Below are positions 53,741 through 63,879 of a DNA stretch of 64,000 nt, piece by piece. A model generated the notes under the pieces. That model did not search any database. It saw only the letters and a program-made list of their open reading frames with translations, and had not been told where the DNA came from. Position numbers and translations under genes: made by a program. Source of the stretch: Weissella koreensis KACC 15510 (GTDB lineage Bacteria; Bacillota; Bacilli; Lactobacillales; Lactobacillaceae); contig NC_015759.1 of the NCBI RefSeq assembly GCF_000219805.1, positions 186,001-250,000 of the forward strand, written 5' to 3'. Each line of letters opens with the position of its first letter. Within the stretch, counting starts at the first letter, position 1.

Positions 53741-54835
53741 TTAGATAGCTGACTTAATTAGAGTAATAAATTGATCAGCAGAATCTGTTACACCCAATTC
53801 TTTAGCATGCTGAGCCATTATTTTTCGTTGATCCTTATTTAACATTAATTGATTAACTTTATTAACTAACGTCCCGCCTGTCAATTCATTTTCAAGAATC
53901 ATCAACGCTGCACCAGCATCAACCATACTTTGCGCATTTTTCGTTTGATGATCATTTGTAACATACGGACTAGGAATTAGAATCATTGGTTTACCTAATG
54001 CTGTTTGTTCCGCCAAGCTTGTTGCTCCTGATCGCCCGATAACCAAATCAACACGAGGCATAAGATCTTGCATGTTTGCAATATACGGAACAATTTTAAT
54101 ATTATGCTTTACTGTTAGTTTTTCAGACATGATTTGATCTTGAACTTGTTGAAATCTATTCTTACCCGTAGCAAAAATAATTTGGTAATCTTGCTCATTA
54201 AATGCTGGTAATGCTTCGACCATAGCTTGATTTATTTTTGGTGCTCCTTGTGAACCACCGAAAACTAAAACAGTTGGTAAATCATTTGATAAATTAAGTT
54301 CATCAAAATTAAATTTAGAATTCAAACTACCAGTCACCACCTGCTGCGCTCGTGGATTACCAACTAATGTAGCTGTATCAAAGAATTGTTCTGCCGCTGG
54401 AAATGCGATTCCAACTTTGCTCACCTTGCGTTTTAAAAATTTATTTGTAACTCCAATAACTGAATTTTGTTCATGAATCACTGTCGGAATTTTTAATAAC
54501 TGAGCTGCGTAAAGGACTGGTCCGGCTACATATCCACCTGTCCCCACAACAACATCCGGTTGAAAGGCTTTTAGCAATTTTTTTGCTTTGGTTACAGCTT
54601 TTAAAAACAAGTAAACGGTTTTGAAATTATCCAATGAAAGACTACGCACAAATCCTTGAATTTTAACTGATTCAAAATAGATACCTGCTGCTGGAACAAT
54701 TTCTTTTTCCAACCCCCGTTCACCACCAATATAAAGAAATTCGACGGATGAATCCTGTTTCGACCATTCATCAATGGTCGCCAATGCTGGATAAATATGT
54801 CCGCCTGTTCCACCGCCTGAAAATACAACTTTCAT
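53741..54835 (-). CDS. murG: Lipid II synthase MurG
   Basis: 364 aa glycosyltransferase that adds GlcNAc to lipid I on the inner membrane face. FSGGGTGGHIYPALA is the N-terminal lipid/sugar loop, VFGGSQGAPKIN and GRSGATSLAEQ are the UDP-GlcNAc motifs. The start codon overlaps the murD stop by one base (TAATG), so translation is coupled. Confidence 0.96.
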   Translation of the reverse strand: MKVVFSGGGTGGHIYPALATIDEWSKQDSSVEFLYIGGERGLEKEIVPAAGIYFESVKIQGFVRSLSLDNFKTVYLFLKAVTKAKKLLKAFQPDVVVGTGGYVAGPVLYAAQLLKIPTVIHEQNSVIGVTNKFLKRKVSKVGIAFPAAEQFFDTATLVGNPRAQQVVTGSLNSKFNFDELNLSNDLPTVLVFGGSQGAPKINQAMVEALPAFNEQDYQIIFATGKNRFQQVQDQIMSEKLTVKHNIKIVPYIANMQDLMPRVDLVIGRSGATSLAEQTALGKPMILIPSPYVTNDHQTKNAQSMVDAGAALMILENELTGGTLVNKVNQLMLNKDQRKIMAQHAKELGVTDSADQFITLIKSAI

Positions 54836-56187
54836 TAATTTTGCTCCTTTTGCGCAATGAATTCCTGCATCGATTCTACGAAAATATCACCGCGAATTTC
54901 AAAGTTGTCAAATTGATCCCACGAAGCTGCTGCTGGTGAAAATAAAATAATATCGTCTTCATCACTAAACTCAAAAGCAGGTACAAAAGCATCTTTGACG
55001 CTCTCAGTTTCAACCACCGGAATGTCTAATTCAGACGCCAACTTTGTTAGTTTCGAACCTGTTTGACCAAATGTCACCATTGCTTTAACGTGCTCTTTTA
55101 TATCTGGCAATAGCCGTGATAGATCGTCTCCTCGATCTAATCCACCAGCTAATAATATAACCGGTTGAGTAAATCCAGAGAGGGCTTTTTGTGTGGCTTC
55201 AATATCAGTAGCCTTGGAATCATTATAAATTTTACGATTCTTATATTCACTAACAAATTGCAAACGATGCTTAACTCCACTAAACTCATGTAACACTTTA
55301 GCAATAATCGAGGCTGGAACTTGATTTAAACGACCTATCGCTATCGCGGCCAGTGCGTTTTCTATATTATGATCACCTGGAACGCCTATCTGATCAGCAG
55401 CCATAATTTGTTCATCTTTAAAATAAAGCCAACCATCTTTCAAATACGAACCTGTTTGCGTTAGATTGTTCCGAGAAAATGGAATAATTTGAGCATGACT
55501 AGTCCGTGCAAGCGTCTGCCATTCATCATTATCCCAATTAATAATCAAATAATCATCATTTGTTTGGTTGCTTGTAATCTTTCTTTTCGCTGATACATAT
55601 GATTCACGTGTTTTATGCCAGTCCAAATGAGACGAAAATATATTGGTAATAACGGCAAAATGCGGATGTATATTTGGGGTATCAGTCAGTTGAAAACTCG
55701 ACAATTCAGTAACAATGACATCGTCTTTTGATGAATCTGGTGTCACTTCACTCACAGGGGTCCCAATATTTCCTGCAACCAAGGTGTGACCCTTAGCATT
55801 TGGCATTGCTCGCATCACGGCGGCAATCATCTCTGTCGTAGTCGTTTTACCATTTGAGCCTGTGATAGCTATCCAATTACCTTTGATATATTTTTGAGCT
55901 TCTGCTACTTCAACTTCAGTCTTAATACCACGTTCTTGGGCTGCTTGTAAAATCGGAATCGTATGAGGAATTCCTGGATTTTTAATAATTAAATCAATTT
56001 TATCCAACAATTCCACTCCTTGTTGCTGAGTGAATTTTATTCCCTGAGTTCTTAATTGTTGAATATGCGAATCTTCCAAATCCAAATTTGGATCTGAAAC
56101 AAGTACATTTGCCCCTTCACGGTTTAATAATTTCGCTGCTGCAGCACCTGAACGTGCAAATCCAATTATTAATACTTGCTTAGTCAT
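54835..56187 (-). CDS. murD: UDP-N-acetylmuramoyl-alanine--D-glutamate ligase
   Basis: 450 aa Mur ligase that adds D-glutamate. IAITGSNGKTTTTEMIAAVM is the ATP loop, followed by HLDWHKTRESYVSAK. C-terminal LLAGGLDRGDD and FSPAAASWDQFDNFE are typical. I take ATG at 56187 over TTG at 56190. Coupled to murG. Confidence 0.96.
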   Translation of the reverse strand: MTKQVLIIGFARSGAAAAKLLNREGANVLVSDPNLDLEDSHIQQLRTQGIKFTQQQGVELLDKIDLIIKNPGIPHTIPILQAAQERGIKTEVEVAEAQKYIKGNWIAITGSNGKTTTTEMIAAVMRAMPNAKGHTLVAGNIGTPVSEVTPDSSKDDVIVTELSSFQLTDTPNIHPHFAVITNIFSSHLDWHKTRESYVSAKRKITSNQTNDDYLIINWDNDEWQTLARTSHAQIIPFSRNNLTQTGSYLKDGWLYFKDEQIMAADQIGVPGDHNIENALAAIAIGRLNQVPASIIAKVLHEFSGVKHRLQFVSEYKNRKIYNDSKATDIEATQKALSGFTQPVILLAGGLDRGDDLSRLLPDIKEHVKAMVTFGQTGSKLTKLASELDIPVVETESVKDAFVPAFEFSDEDDIILFSPAAASWDQFDNFEIRGDIFVESMQEFIAQKEQN

Positions 56188-56232
56188 CAATCAACGCCCC
56201 TTTTCTTACTATTAAAATTACATTTTTATTCT

Positions 56233-57222
56233 TTATAACCAAATCACAAGATATAAAATTGCTGCTAGAAGACCAACTGCCCAAAATAATGTGTCAACTT
56301 GCCATTCATTCCAAGGATGCTTAGGATCCATTCGCCAACCACCTTTTTCAAAGGCGTGATGAATCGGTGCCATCAAAAAGACCCGCTTTTTGAAGAAATG
56401 ATAAGTTCCAACTTGGATCATAACAGATAAAGTTTCTAGCATAAATACTAATCCAATAATCAGCAATGACCATTCAATATTTAAAACTAAAGAATTCATT
56501 GCTAAACCAGCCCCCAAGGCCAAAGATCCAGTATCCCCCATGAAAATTTTAGCAGGATTTTGATTCCAAACGAAGAAGCCTAACAAAGCTCCAATTACTA
56601 AGGCATTTAATGCCACAACGTCATAATTTCCTTGCTTTAAAGCCACAATTAAGTAAGCACCATAAGCAATCACTGTTAATCCAGTTGCCAAACCATCTAA
56701 TCCATCAGAAAAATTAACTGAATTAGACCATCCGACCAACCAAATAATCGTAAACAATCCAAAAATAACCACATTTTGAATATTAACAAAACCTAGGTGT
56801 AGGACAAAATCAAAGTTACCCAATAACAAAAGTGAAAAAGCAACTAACGCTGCTAAGATCTCAGCAAACAATTTTGGCAAAAATCGAAAACCTTCATCCC
56901 GTTTTTCAAATATTTTTACACTATCATCAAAACCACCAACTAAGGCATACAATAAAATTGCTAACAAAATTGCCCAACTAGTAGGGTTCATTGATCCAAA
57001 GAAAATTTGCTTAATGACAAATAAAATTGTAATCGTCAAAATAAAACCTGCTCCACCCATTGTGGGTGTTCCTGCCTTAGCTTGATGATCAGGACCTTTT
57101 TCAGAATTTCGAATCACTAATTGTTGAAACTTTATTTTATTAAACCAATTCTTTAATAGATAAGTTCCTCCTAGGGAAACTAAAAAGGCAATTAAAAGCT
57201 CAGGTAACCACTTTTCGATCAT
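56233..57222 (-). CDS. mraY: Phospho-N-acetylmuramoyl-pentapeptide transferase MraY
   Basis: 329 aa, about ten membrane helices. Makes lipid I from UDP-MurNAc-pentapeptide and undecaprenyl phosphate. The catalytic Asp pair lies in FDDSVKIF and NFSDGLDGLA; MGDTGSLALG and APIHHAFEKGGW are also typical. AGGAG ribosome site. Confidence 0.96.
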   Translation of the reverse strand: MIEKWLPELLIAFLVSLGGTYLLKNWFNKIKFQQLVIRNSEKGPDHQAKAGTPTMGGAGFILTITILFVIKQIFFGSMNPTSWAILLAILLYALVGGFDDSVKIFEKRDEGFRFLPKLFAEILAALVAFSLLLLGNFDFVLHLGFVNIQNVVIFGLFTIIWLVGWSNSVNFSDGLDGLATGLTVIAYGAYLIVALKQGNYDVVALNALVIGALLGFFVWNQNPAKIFMGDTGSLALGAGLAMNSLVLNIEWSLLIIGLVFMLETLSVMIQVGTYHFFKKRVFLMAPIHHAFEKGGWRMDPKHPWNEWQVDTLFWAVGLLAAILYLVIWL

Positions 57223-57270
57223 TATTCATACTCCTCCAAAATTATTATTATTAATTTTAACATTATTTAA

Positions 57271-59427
57271 TCACGGGGTTTTAAATTTAACAGTAATTTC
57301 ATGGATTCCGTCAGCAATTCTAGTATCGGGCAAAACCGACTGTTCTACTAAGAAGCCTTCACCACTTGAATTGATTTTAATATCCACTAATCGTCCCCAA
57401 TTTTTAACATCTTTTTTAGACCAACCTTGCATATTAGGGACTTTAACGTTTCCTCCAGATACAATAAATACCCGTTGATTCAACAAGGTTTTCCCTCCAC
57501 CTAATGGGTACTGATTTTTAACAACTTTACCATCACCAATCACTTCAGGTTTTAAATGGTTAGCTTCAATTTCAGATTTAGCTTTTTTCATTGACTCATT
57601 TTTAACAGCTGGTATTTTCGTCTGCTGCTTATCACTGATCACTGCTTTTTTATCTGAAGTGTTCATCTGCAAAGCTTGTTCCATCGTTGAAACGAATACA
57701 TTCGACATATCCTTGGCAATATTATCGGTATTAGATTGTGGTTCTTTAACAACAATATACATCATGTAGCGCGGATTATCAGACGGAGCCATTCCCATCC
57801 AAGAATGTATTTCGTTAGTATTATCACCAGGTTGAGTATATCCAGCTGATGTTGAAATTTGAGCCGTTCCAGACTTACCAGTCGTTTTAACATTCGGAAT
57901 TGCGTACATTGCACCTAATCCCTTAGGGTTATAAATAACATTTTCTAATTCTTTTCGAGTTGCTTTAGCCGTTGACTCTTTAATTGGCTTAGCCACTTTT
58001 GTTCGTTTTGCGCTATAGATAACTTTTTGTGTGTTAGGATCAACAATCTTAGAAATAATATTGGGCTTAATTTCCTCACCATTTCCAGCAATTGCTGAAT
58101 AGGCTTGAATCATCTGAGCCGGCGTTACTTTAATTCCTTGACCAAATGCAGTATTCGCCTGTTCAATTGGATAGCGAAAATTCATTGATCCTGATGTTTC
58201 GGAGCTAAACCCCATGTCAGTAGGTTTTAAGAATTGGAAACGATCCAAGTACTTACCCCAAGTTTTAGAACCCATTTTTTGCTCAGTTAAAACCATTGCC
58301 ACATTCGATGAAAGTGCAATTCCGTCAGTATATGAAATTCTTCCCCAACCATCACCGTTGTTCCAATCCTTAACAACCTTGTCATCAACTTGAATTTTCC
58401 CAGAAGAATAAGTATTATCCCCATTCCAATTGTTTGTATCAATCGCTGAAGCTAAAGTAATTCCCTTTAAGACAGATCCTGGTTCATAAGGTTCCTGTAC
58501 TAACAAATTTGACCAAAAATTACCAAAGCCAGATTTAGTCGTCGCGTTATAGGTCGGTCGTTGCGTCTCAGCAACAATATCACCCGTTTTAGTATCAACT
58601 ATCGCTGCAAACGCCTGTTTTGGTTGCATATCAGCTTGCAATGCATTCATTTTATCTTCAAGAGTCGACTGAAGTTTAGTATTCAGAGTTGTGTAGATGT
58701 CATAACCATTTTTAGCTTCCACATTTTTAGTTTTTTGACTAAGATTACCATTTTTAATATTATTAGCACTAACCCCAGACTGTTCTGTTAATTGTTTGTT
58801 CCACGAACCTTCTATTCCCGAAACCCCTTTAATCTTATTTGAACCAGACGAACTGGCTTCACCAATTAAATCTGAAGCAAATTGTCCATTTGGATAAAGA
58901 CGTGCCGGATGGGCTTCAAAAATCAATCCAGGAATATTTTTTTTCTTAATAGTACGATATTTTTCTTGAGAAATATTAACCCCATTACTTCCAAACTGAA
59001 CTTGAAAATAATGATGTTTAATTCCATTTTTAATTATTTTTTTATAATATGAAGCATCGCCGCCTAACTCTTGCGCAAGCTCTTTTGAAACAGTGTTAAC
59101 TTGGCTATTTTTTAAATATTTAGGCTGATCTTTTTGTAAGACAATAATAGCCGTGTAAACTGAAGAATTTTCGGCTAACACATTTCCAATTGAATCATAA
59201 ATTTGTCCTCGTTTAACCGATTCTTGATCTTGATTTTCATAAAGATTTTGGGCTCGTTGCTCCAAATTAACGTGATCAACTGAGTGAGTTACGGCAACAC
59301 TAAAAAAACGGGAGCCAATATAGAAAATCACTCCTGTCAGAATACACAGCATAAAAATAATTGCGCCATGTGATCGCTTCATGTTTCCTTTATTTAACAT
59401 CCGTTTTCCTCTGTTGTTATTTAACAT
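57271..59427 (-). CDS. pbp2B: Penicillin-binding protein 2B (class B, septal)
   Basis: 718 aa transpeptidase of the division complex. One N-terminal membrane helix (about 20-42), dimerisation domain, then the catalytic domain with SVLK (Ser about 317), SSN and KSGTAQ (about 515). Two PASTA repeats form the C-terminus (from about 605). Its start overlaps ftsL by about 10 bases. Confidence 0.95.
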   Translation of the reverse strand: MLNNNRGKRMLNKGNMKRSHGAIIFMLCILTGVIFYIGSRFFSVAVTHSVDHVNLEQRAQNLYENQDQESVKRGQIYDSIGNVLAENSSVYTAIIVLQKDQPKYLKNSQVNTVSKELAQELGGDASYYKKIIKNGIKHHYFQVQFGSNGVNISQEKYRTIKKKNIPGLIFEAHPARLYPNGQFASDLIGEASSSGSNKIKGVSGIEGSWNKQLTEQSGVSANNIKNGNLSQKTKNVEAKNGYDIYTTLNTKLQSTLEDKMNALQADMQPKQAFAAIVDTKTGDIVAETQRPTYNATTKSGFGNFWSNLLVQEPYEPGSVLKGITLASAIDTNNWNGDNTYSSGKIQVDDKVVKDWNNGDGWGRISYTDGIALSSNVAMVLTEQKMGSKTWGKYLDRFQFLKPTDMGFSSETSGSMNFRYPIEQANTAFGQGIKVTPAQMIQAYSAIAGNGEEIKPNIISKIVDPNTQKVIYSAKRTKVAKPIKESTAKATRKELENVIYNPKGLGAMYAIPNVKTTGKSGTAQISTSAGYTQPGDNTNEIHSWMGMAPSDNPRYMMYIVVKEPQSNTDNIAKDMSNVFVSTMEQALQMNTSDKKAVISDKQQTKIPAVKNESMKKAKSEIEANHLKPEVIGDGKVVKNQYPLGGGKTLLNQRVFIVSGGNVKVPNMQGWSKKDVKNWGRLVDIKINSSGEGFLVEQSVLPDTRIADGIHEITVKFKTP

Positions 59428-59776
59428 TCTTAATATTACTATTCTCTAACGACATTCCCGCCTTCTGTGCGACTTCATTGAGTCGTTGTTGTGTCGTTAA
59501 ATTACTAATTTGTTCCTTAGTATCATTATTTTTATTTCTAACATTGTCTAGTTTCGTAGAGTTAGCTTGAGCAACCTCATTTAGAATCGTAGCTCGGTTA
59601 GAAATCCAGACGCTGGCTACTCCAAAACACATCGTAATGAGAATCGCACAAATAATATGTTTTATTTCATTACGCCAAGGCGTTTTAGCATATCGAACCC
59701 GTTGTGCTGGCATTTTCTTTGGCCGTTGCTTTGGATTTGGTTGTTGCGGTTGCCATTGTTGCGCATTTTGGGCCAT
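59417..59776 (-). CDS. ftsL: Cell division protein FtsL
   Basis: 119 aa. Short basic cytoplasmic part, one membrane helix (HIICAILITMCFGVASVWI) and a coiled coil outside (LDNVRNKNNDTKEQISNLTT). Recruits DivIB and PBP2B to the septum. Order mraZ-rsmH-ftsL-pbp2B is standard. Confidence 0.92.
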   Translation of the reverse strand: MAQNAQQWQPQQPNPKQRPKKMPAQRVRYAKTPWRNEIKHIICAILITMCFGVASVWISNRATILNEVAQANSTKLDNVRNKNNDTKEQISNLTTQQRLNEVAQKAGMSLENSNIKNVK

Positions 59777-59800
59777 AGTCTCATTCCTTTCATACCCGAT

Positions 59801-60745
59801 TTAGCGAATTCTTTCAATTATTCTTAATTTAGCCGAATGTGCTCGACGGTTTTCTTCTAATTCATGTTCATTAGCATAAATTGGCTTGCGATTGACTAAT
59901 TTAAAATCGGGCTGCATCTCATCTGGTATTACTGGTAGTCCCGATGGTAAATCTGGCAACTGTGTTTTTTCTTTAAACATCGTTTTAACCAAACGATCTT
60001 CTAAACTATGAAAAGTAATCACTGCAATCCGGCCATTAACGTTTAACATATCTAATGCTTGTTGGAGTGATTCTTCAACTGCCCCTAATTCATCGTTTAC
60101 GGCAATTCGAATTGCTTGAAATGATTTTTTGGCAGGATGACCACCTGTTCGCCGAGCTCCCATAGGAATTGCTGACTTAATAATATCAACCAATTCAAAC
60201 GTGGTTTCTATTGGTTGTTCCATACGAGCCCGTTCAATAGCACGGGCAATTCTTTTAGCAAATTTTTCTTCACCATAACGTGATAGAATTCGCATCAAAT
60301 CATTGAAAGACCATTCATTAACTACTGTTCGAGCATTCAAAGTTTGCTTCTGATTCATTCGCATATCTAACGGTGCATCATAATTGTACGAAAACCCGCG
60401 TTGACCATCATCAAATTGAGGCGATGAGACACCCAAATCATAAACAATTCCATCAATGCTTTGTACACCGACCTCATTTAAAGCTGTCGTTAGATTTCTA
60501 AAATTATTTTGAATTAAAGAAACTTTATTTGTTTCAATTTCATTTTTTAAATGTTCTTGATTATAATCAATTGCCGTTTGATCTTGATCAAATGACCATA
60601 ATTTTCCAGTCGTTAACTCACTGGCTAAAAGCTTAGAATGTCCGCCTCCGCCTAAAGTTGCATCAACATAGGTACCTGTTGGCTGAACTGCCAGATTTTC
60701 AATTGCCTCGTCTAAAAGGACCGTGATATGTTTAAATTCCGTCAT
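59801..60745 (-). CDS. rsmH: 16S rRNA (cytosine-N4-)-methyltransferase RsmH
   Basis: 314 aa (formerly MraW), methylates C1402 of 16S r[15 protein letters not shown] is the SAM loop, [20 protein letters not shown] and [11 protein letters not shown] are signatures. The ATG at 60745 has AAGGGA upstream; the ATG at 60760 would overlap that site. Confidence 0.95.
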   Translation of the reverse strand: MTEFKHITVLLDEAIENLAVQPTGTYVDATLGGGGHSKLLASELTTGKLWSFDQDQTAIDYNQEHLKNEIETNKVSLIQNNFRNLTTALNEVGVQSIDGIVYDLGVSSPQFDDGQRGFSYNYDAPLDMRMNQKQTLNARTVVNEWSFNDLMRILSRYGEEKFAKRIARAIERARMEQPIETTFELVDIIKSAIPMGARRTGGHPAKKSFQAIRIAVNDELGAVEESLQQALDMLNVNGRIAVITFHSLEDRLVKTMFKEKTQLPDLPSGLPVIPDEMQPDFKLVNRKPIYANEHELEENRRAHSAKLRIIERIR

Positions 60746-60768
60746 ACTATTTCCCTTCATCCATTCAG

Positions 60769-61209
60769 TTAAATATCAAAGCCTAATTCAGCTAGCTCAT
60801 TTGAAATGTCATCAAAGTTATCCGTAACATCAGCATTGTATTGCTCAAAACGTTCAGTATCCCAAATTTCAAATTCATCATCTCCATAACCAATAATGGT
60901 GATGCTTTTTTGTAACAAGGCGTGTTCTTTTAAATTATTAGGTAAAACAATTCGGCCTTGCTTATCAAATTCAACCTCTGTTGCCCCAGCTAAAATAATT
61001 CGCTTAAATTGACGCACTTTTGCGTTATTTGATGGTAATTGATTCAACTTACTCTGGTAGGTCTCCCATCCAGCCTGACTATATGCATGTAAAGAATGTT
61101 CATTCCCTTTGGTAATAACAAAACCGCTTCCTAATTGATTTCGGAATTTAGCCGGAATAATTAAACGATTTTTAGAATCCAACATATGTTGGTATGTTCC
61201 CATAAACAT
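60769..61209 (-). CDS. mraZ: Transcriptional regulator MraZ
   Basis: 146 aa with two SpoVT/AbrB-like MraZ domains ([17 protein letters not shown] and [16 protein letters not shown]). First gene of the dcw cluster. MraZ binds direct repeats upstream of its own gene and represses the cluster; such repeats are visible at 61286-61320. Confidence 0.95.
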   Translation of the reverse strand: MFMGTYQHMLDSKNRLIIPAKFRNQLGSGFVITKGNEHSLHAYSQAGWETYQSKLNQLPSNNAKVRQFKRIILAGATEVEFDKQGRIVLPNNLKEHALLQKSITIIGYGDDEFEIWDTERFEQYNADVTDNFDDISNELAELGFDI

Positions 61210-61274
61210 TTAACTATCCCTTCTTTACACTTGAATTAGAGCATATTTTTAAATTTATTAATTGCTTTTCAATA

Positions 61275-61320
61275 TGTATAATTTACCACTTTACACCACT
61301 TAATACCACTCTAAACCACC
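61275..61320 (-). promoter_or_regulatory. MraZ operator: four GTGG repeats at 10-bp spacing, with promoter
   Basis: On the minus strand GGTGG, AGTGG, AGTGG and AGTGG (61316-61320, 61306-61310, 61296-61300, 61286-61290) repeat exactly every 10 bases, followed by TATACA (61275-61280), a likely -10. A poor -35 (TTAAGT) lies within the repeats. This matches the MraZ-box pattern known from other bacteria. Confidence 0.8.
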
Positions 61321-61456
61321 GCCATTCACCATTCAGTGGAATAGTTTTTGCAATTTTTTTTTTAAAGCCTATTCCTATGCGTATAATTCGGTTAAGCTCA
61401 AATGTTAAAAAACGTTTAAGAATATTTATATTCAATTAATTTTTATACGTTTTATC

Positions 61457-61493
61457 AAAAAAAAGACCTAATTCTTTCTTAGAATCAGATCTT
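61457..61493 (-). terminator. Terminator after the 61512 membrane gene
   Basis: A 13-bp stem with two G-T pairs (61463-61475 with 61481-61493) is followed by eight T on the minus strand. The gap 61321-61456 holds GGAATAG/CTATTCC arms and AT-rich sequence but no gene. Confidence 0.85.
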
Positions 61494-61511
61494 GTTATAA
61501 TTAATTTTAAT

Positions 61512-61898
61512 CTATTTAACTTCTTTAATTCCCCCATCAATTGGGATTTGGTCATCAATATCAACTTCAGATTCTTGTCCCATCGTGTATGCATAAAGTT
61601 CAATAATAAAATATACAATTCCAAAATAGTATCCATATGCATCTGGAAATAGATTTAAAACAACGCCTAGGCAAAAAATAAGTGGCCAAACAATTAATAA
61701 ATACCAAAATGATCCATGACGACGTAGATAAATACCCACAAAGACACTAAAAATAATATTAATAATAAATAAGCTAATAATTACTCCCAAAATTTTTAAA
61801 TTACCTGTTAATTCTTTAATAGCAAATGGGATTAACAATCCAAAAACTGGCATTAAAATCCAAAATTTCCAGTCAGCAATCTTTTTAAATTCGCGCAT
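61512..61898 (-). CDS. Four-helix membrane protein, unknown function
   Basis: 128 aa with hydrophobic segments at about 12-28, 33-55, 65-83 and 90-107 and an acidic C-terminus (VDIDDQIPIDGGIKEVK). GGAGGGG-type ribosome site. It starts 12 bases after rsmE, so it is probably the last gene of the prmA-rsmE operon. Family not recognised. Confidence 0.7.
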   Translation of the reverse strand: MREFKKIADWKFWILMPVFGLLIPFAIKELTGNLKILGVIISLFIINIIFSVFVGIYLRRHGSFWYLLIVWPLIFCLGVVLNLFPDAYGYYFGIVYFIIELYAYTMGQESEVDIDDQIPIDGGIKEVK

Positions 61899-61910
61899 AA
61901 TAGCCCCTCC

Positions 61911-62672
61911 TTATTTAATTTTAATTTGCGAATGATCTAATTCTAATGCAAAGCTCAATACACTCATGGCATACAAAGGTGCTGTTTCTGCTCGTAAAAT
62001 ACGCGCACCTAAACTAGCTTTTTTGAACCCTAAGTCCTCTATCCTACCTAATTCTTGCACTGAAAGGCCACCTTCAGGTCCTATCATAAAGCCAATTGAT
62101 TTGGCTACCTCTGCATCTTCAATCGATTGAACTAATTGACTTTTTTCACCGGATTTGGCACTTTCTTCCCAAGCTACCACTTTAACCATTTGATCTGGTA
62201 AATCAAGCTGTTCGATTTTTTCACAATACTGAACCGTTGGTATTCTTAAACGATGACTCTGTTCAGCTGCCCCTTGAGCAATTTTATTTAAACGTTCGAT
62301 TTTACGCGGAGCTTTGCTTCCCCAATGTGCTACCGACCAGTCCGTTTCTACTAAAATAAAATGATGTGCTCCTAATTCCGTCGCTTTTTTTATGACATCA
62401 TCAGGTTTATCACCCTTTGTTAATCCTAGAATCAACGTTACTTCCACAGGCAATTCTACAGTTTGCTCTAGAAGTGGTCCCAACTTAACAATTGTTTCCA
62501 TATCATCAATTGAAATCACCTCACCCACCCGAATGGTTTGCTGATCATTAAAAACAAACTCAGCCTTTGTACCAATTTTACCACGCAAGACTTTCATCAA
62601 ATGATGTTTTATGTCATCTGGTAATTTAACTAAATCATTTTCAGGTATTTCATCTAAAAAATAACGTTGCAT
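61911..62672 (-). CDS. rsmE: 16S rRNA (uracil-N3-)-methyltransferase RsmE
   Basis: 253 aa SPOUT-class enzyme for m3U1498. The knot region is GFMIGPEGGLSVQELGRIED with LGARILRAETA. I use the ATG at 62672 with AGGAG upstream, overlapping the end of prmA. The prmA-rsmE pairing is standard in Firmicutes. Confidence 0.93.
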   Translation of the reverse strand: MQRYFLDEIPENDLVKLPDDIKHHLMKVLRGKIGTKAEFVFNDQQTIRVGEVISIDDMETIVKLGPLLEQTVELPVEVTLILGLTKGDKPDDVIKKATELGAHHFILVETDWSVAHWGSKAPRKIERLNKIAQGAAEQSHRLRIPTVQYCEKIEQLDLPDQMVKVVAWEESAKSGEKSQLVQSIEDAEVAKSIGFMIGPEGGLSVQELGRIEDLGFKKASLGARILRAETAPLYAMSVLSFALELDHSQIKIK

Positions 62673-62673
62673 A

Positions 62674-63630
62674 TTATTCTCCTGCAATTTTCAAATGTGC
62701 AATTACTCCGTACCAATCACCAATCTGCATAACCTCATCAATAGCATAATTTGCATTAACCAAATTAGTTTTTATAACCTCAATCTTATCAAAATAGATA
62801 CCTGATAATAAGAAATCACCACCTGGTTGCAAATATCCCTCCACTTCTGGAATTAACGGTAGCAAAACCTCTGTTAACATATTTGCTACTACCAAATTAT
62901 ATTTTTCCGTTTTTGGAACACTTTTTAATAAATCACTAGCTATAACAGATACATCTTTTGCGATCGGATTTAAATCTAAATTAGTCTGAGCTGATCGAAC
63001 CGCCACTTCATCAATATCAGTGGCTAAAATATCTCCCACGCCCAATTGTTTAGCCGCAATACTCAAAACCCCAGATCCCGTCCCGACATCCAAAACGCGT
63101 TCGTTTCCCCGAACTACCATTTCTAAAGCTTGCAGCATCAATTTAGTAGTTGGATGTGTCCCCGTTCCAAAAGCCAAACCAGGATCTAAAACAATTAATT
63201 TCTCCATTTGATCTTGGGGTGTATATTCTTCCCATTTAGGAACGATTGTTAATTGCCGAGTTACACGAACTGGATGATAATACTTTTGCCATTCTGTTTC
63301 CCAATCCTGATCCAACACTACATTTGACGTAACAGTTCCTGGTGCAGCATCTAATCCAAATTCATTTAGTTGTTGCACTTTGTTAGTAATTTCAAGTGTT
63401 ATTTCAGGCAGATGAAGTCCAAATGCAAAGAAGCCAATGACTAATGCTCCATTTTCACGATGTTTTACATCATCCCAATCTATAAAAACAGTTGCATCAT
63501 TTGGTTCAAAGTGATCAACGTCAGCAGAATCTTCAATTTGAACACCTTCAGCCCCTGCTTCCATTAAAATATTACTAACTGCATCAACTGCTTCAGTTTG
63601 AGTCTCCACTTCAATTGTGTGCCAGCTCAT
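62674..63630 (-). CDS. prmA: Ribosomal protein L11 methyltransferase PrmA
   Basis: 318 aa. Trimethylates ribosomal protein L11. LDVGTGSGVLSIAAKQLG is the SAM loop, LAFGTGTHPTTKLMLQALE a PrmA signature, and LVVANMLTEVL the catalytic loop. GAGGAAAA precedes the ATG. First gene of prmA-rsmE-61512 operon. Confidence 0.95.
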   Translation of the reverse strand: MSWHTIEVETQTEAVDAVSNILMEAGAEGVQIEDSADVDHFEPNDATVFIDWDDVKHRENGALVIGFFAFGLHLPEITLEITNKVQQLNEFGLDAAPGTVTSNVVLDQDWETEWQKYYHPVRVTRQLTIVPKWEEYTPQDQMEKLIVLDPGLAFGTGTHPTTKLMLQALEMVVRGNERVLDVGTGSGVLSIAAKQLGVGDILATDIDEVAVRSAQTNLDLNPIAKDVSVIASDLLKSVPKTEKYNLVVANMLTEVLLPLIPEVEGYLQPGGDFLLSGIYFDKIEVIKTNLVNANYAIDEVMQIGDWYGVIAHLKIAGE

Positions 63631-63784
63631 CTTATTTTCCTCACTTAATTTAATTTAATAATATTAAGAATATCATATCATTCTATTTAATACATTCTGA
63701 ATTTTAAAGATAAAATTATCCTTTAATATTTTACTTAACTTTTAAACCATTTTATTTTCTATCAATTTAAAATAATATTTTATT

Positions 63785-63830
63785 TAAAAATAAAAGCCCG
63801 AATGTCAAATTGACATTCAAGGCCCATCTA
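63785..63830 (-). terminator. Terminator after amino-acid permease gene
   Basis: GAATGTCAA/TTGACATTC (63800-63808 with 63810-63818) within outer GCC/GGC arms, followed on the minus strand by TTTTATTTTT. The rest of 63631-63879 shows no gene. Confidence 0.8.
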
Positions 63831-63879
63831 AGGAAAATAATTCCTTATTTTATTTATAATAATATTTCAAACATTAAGC

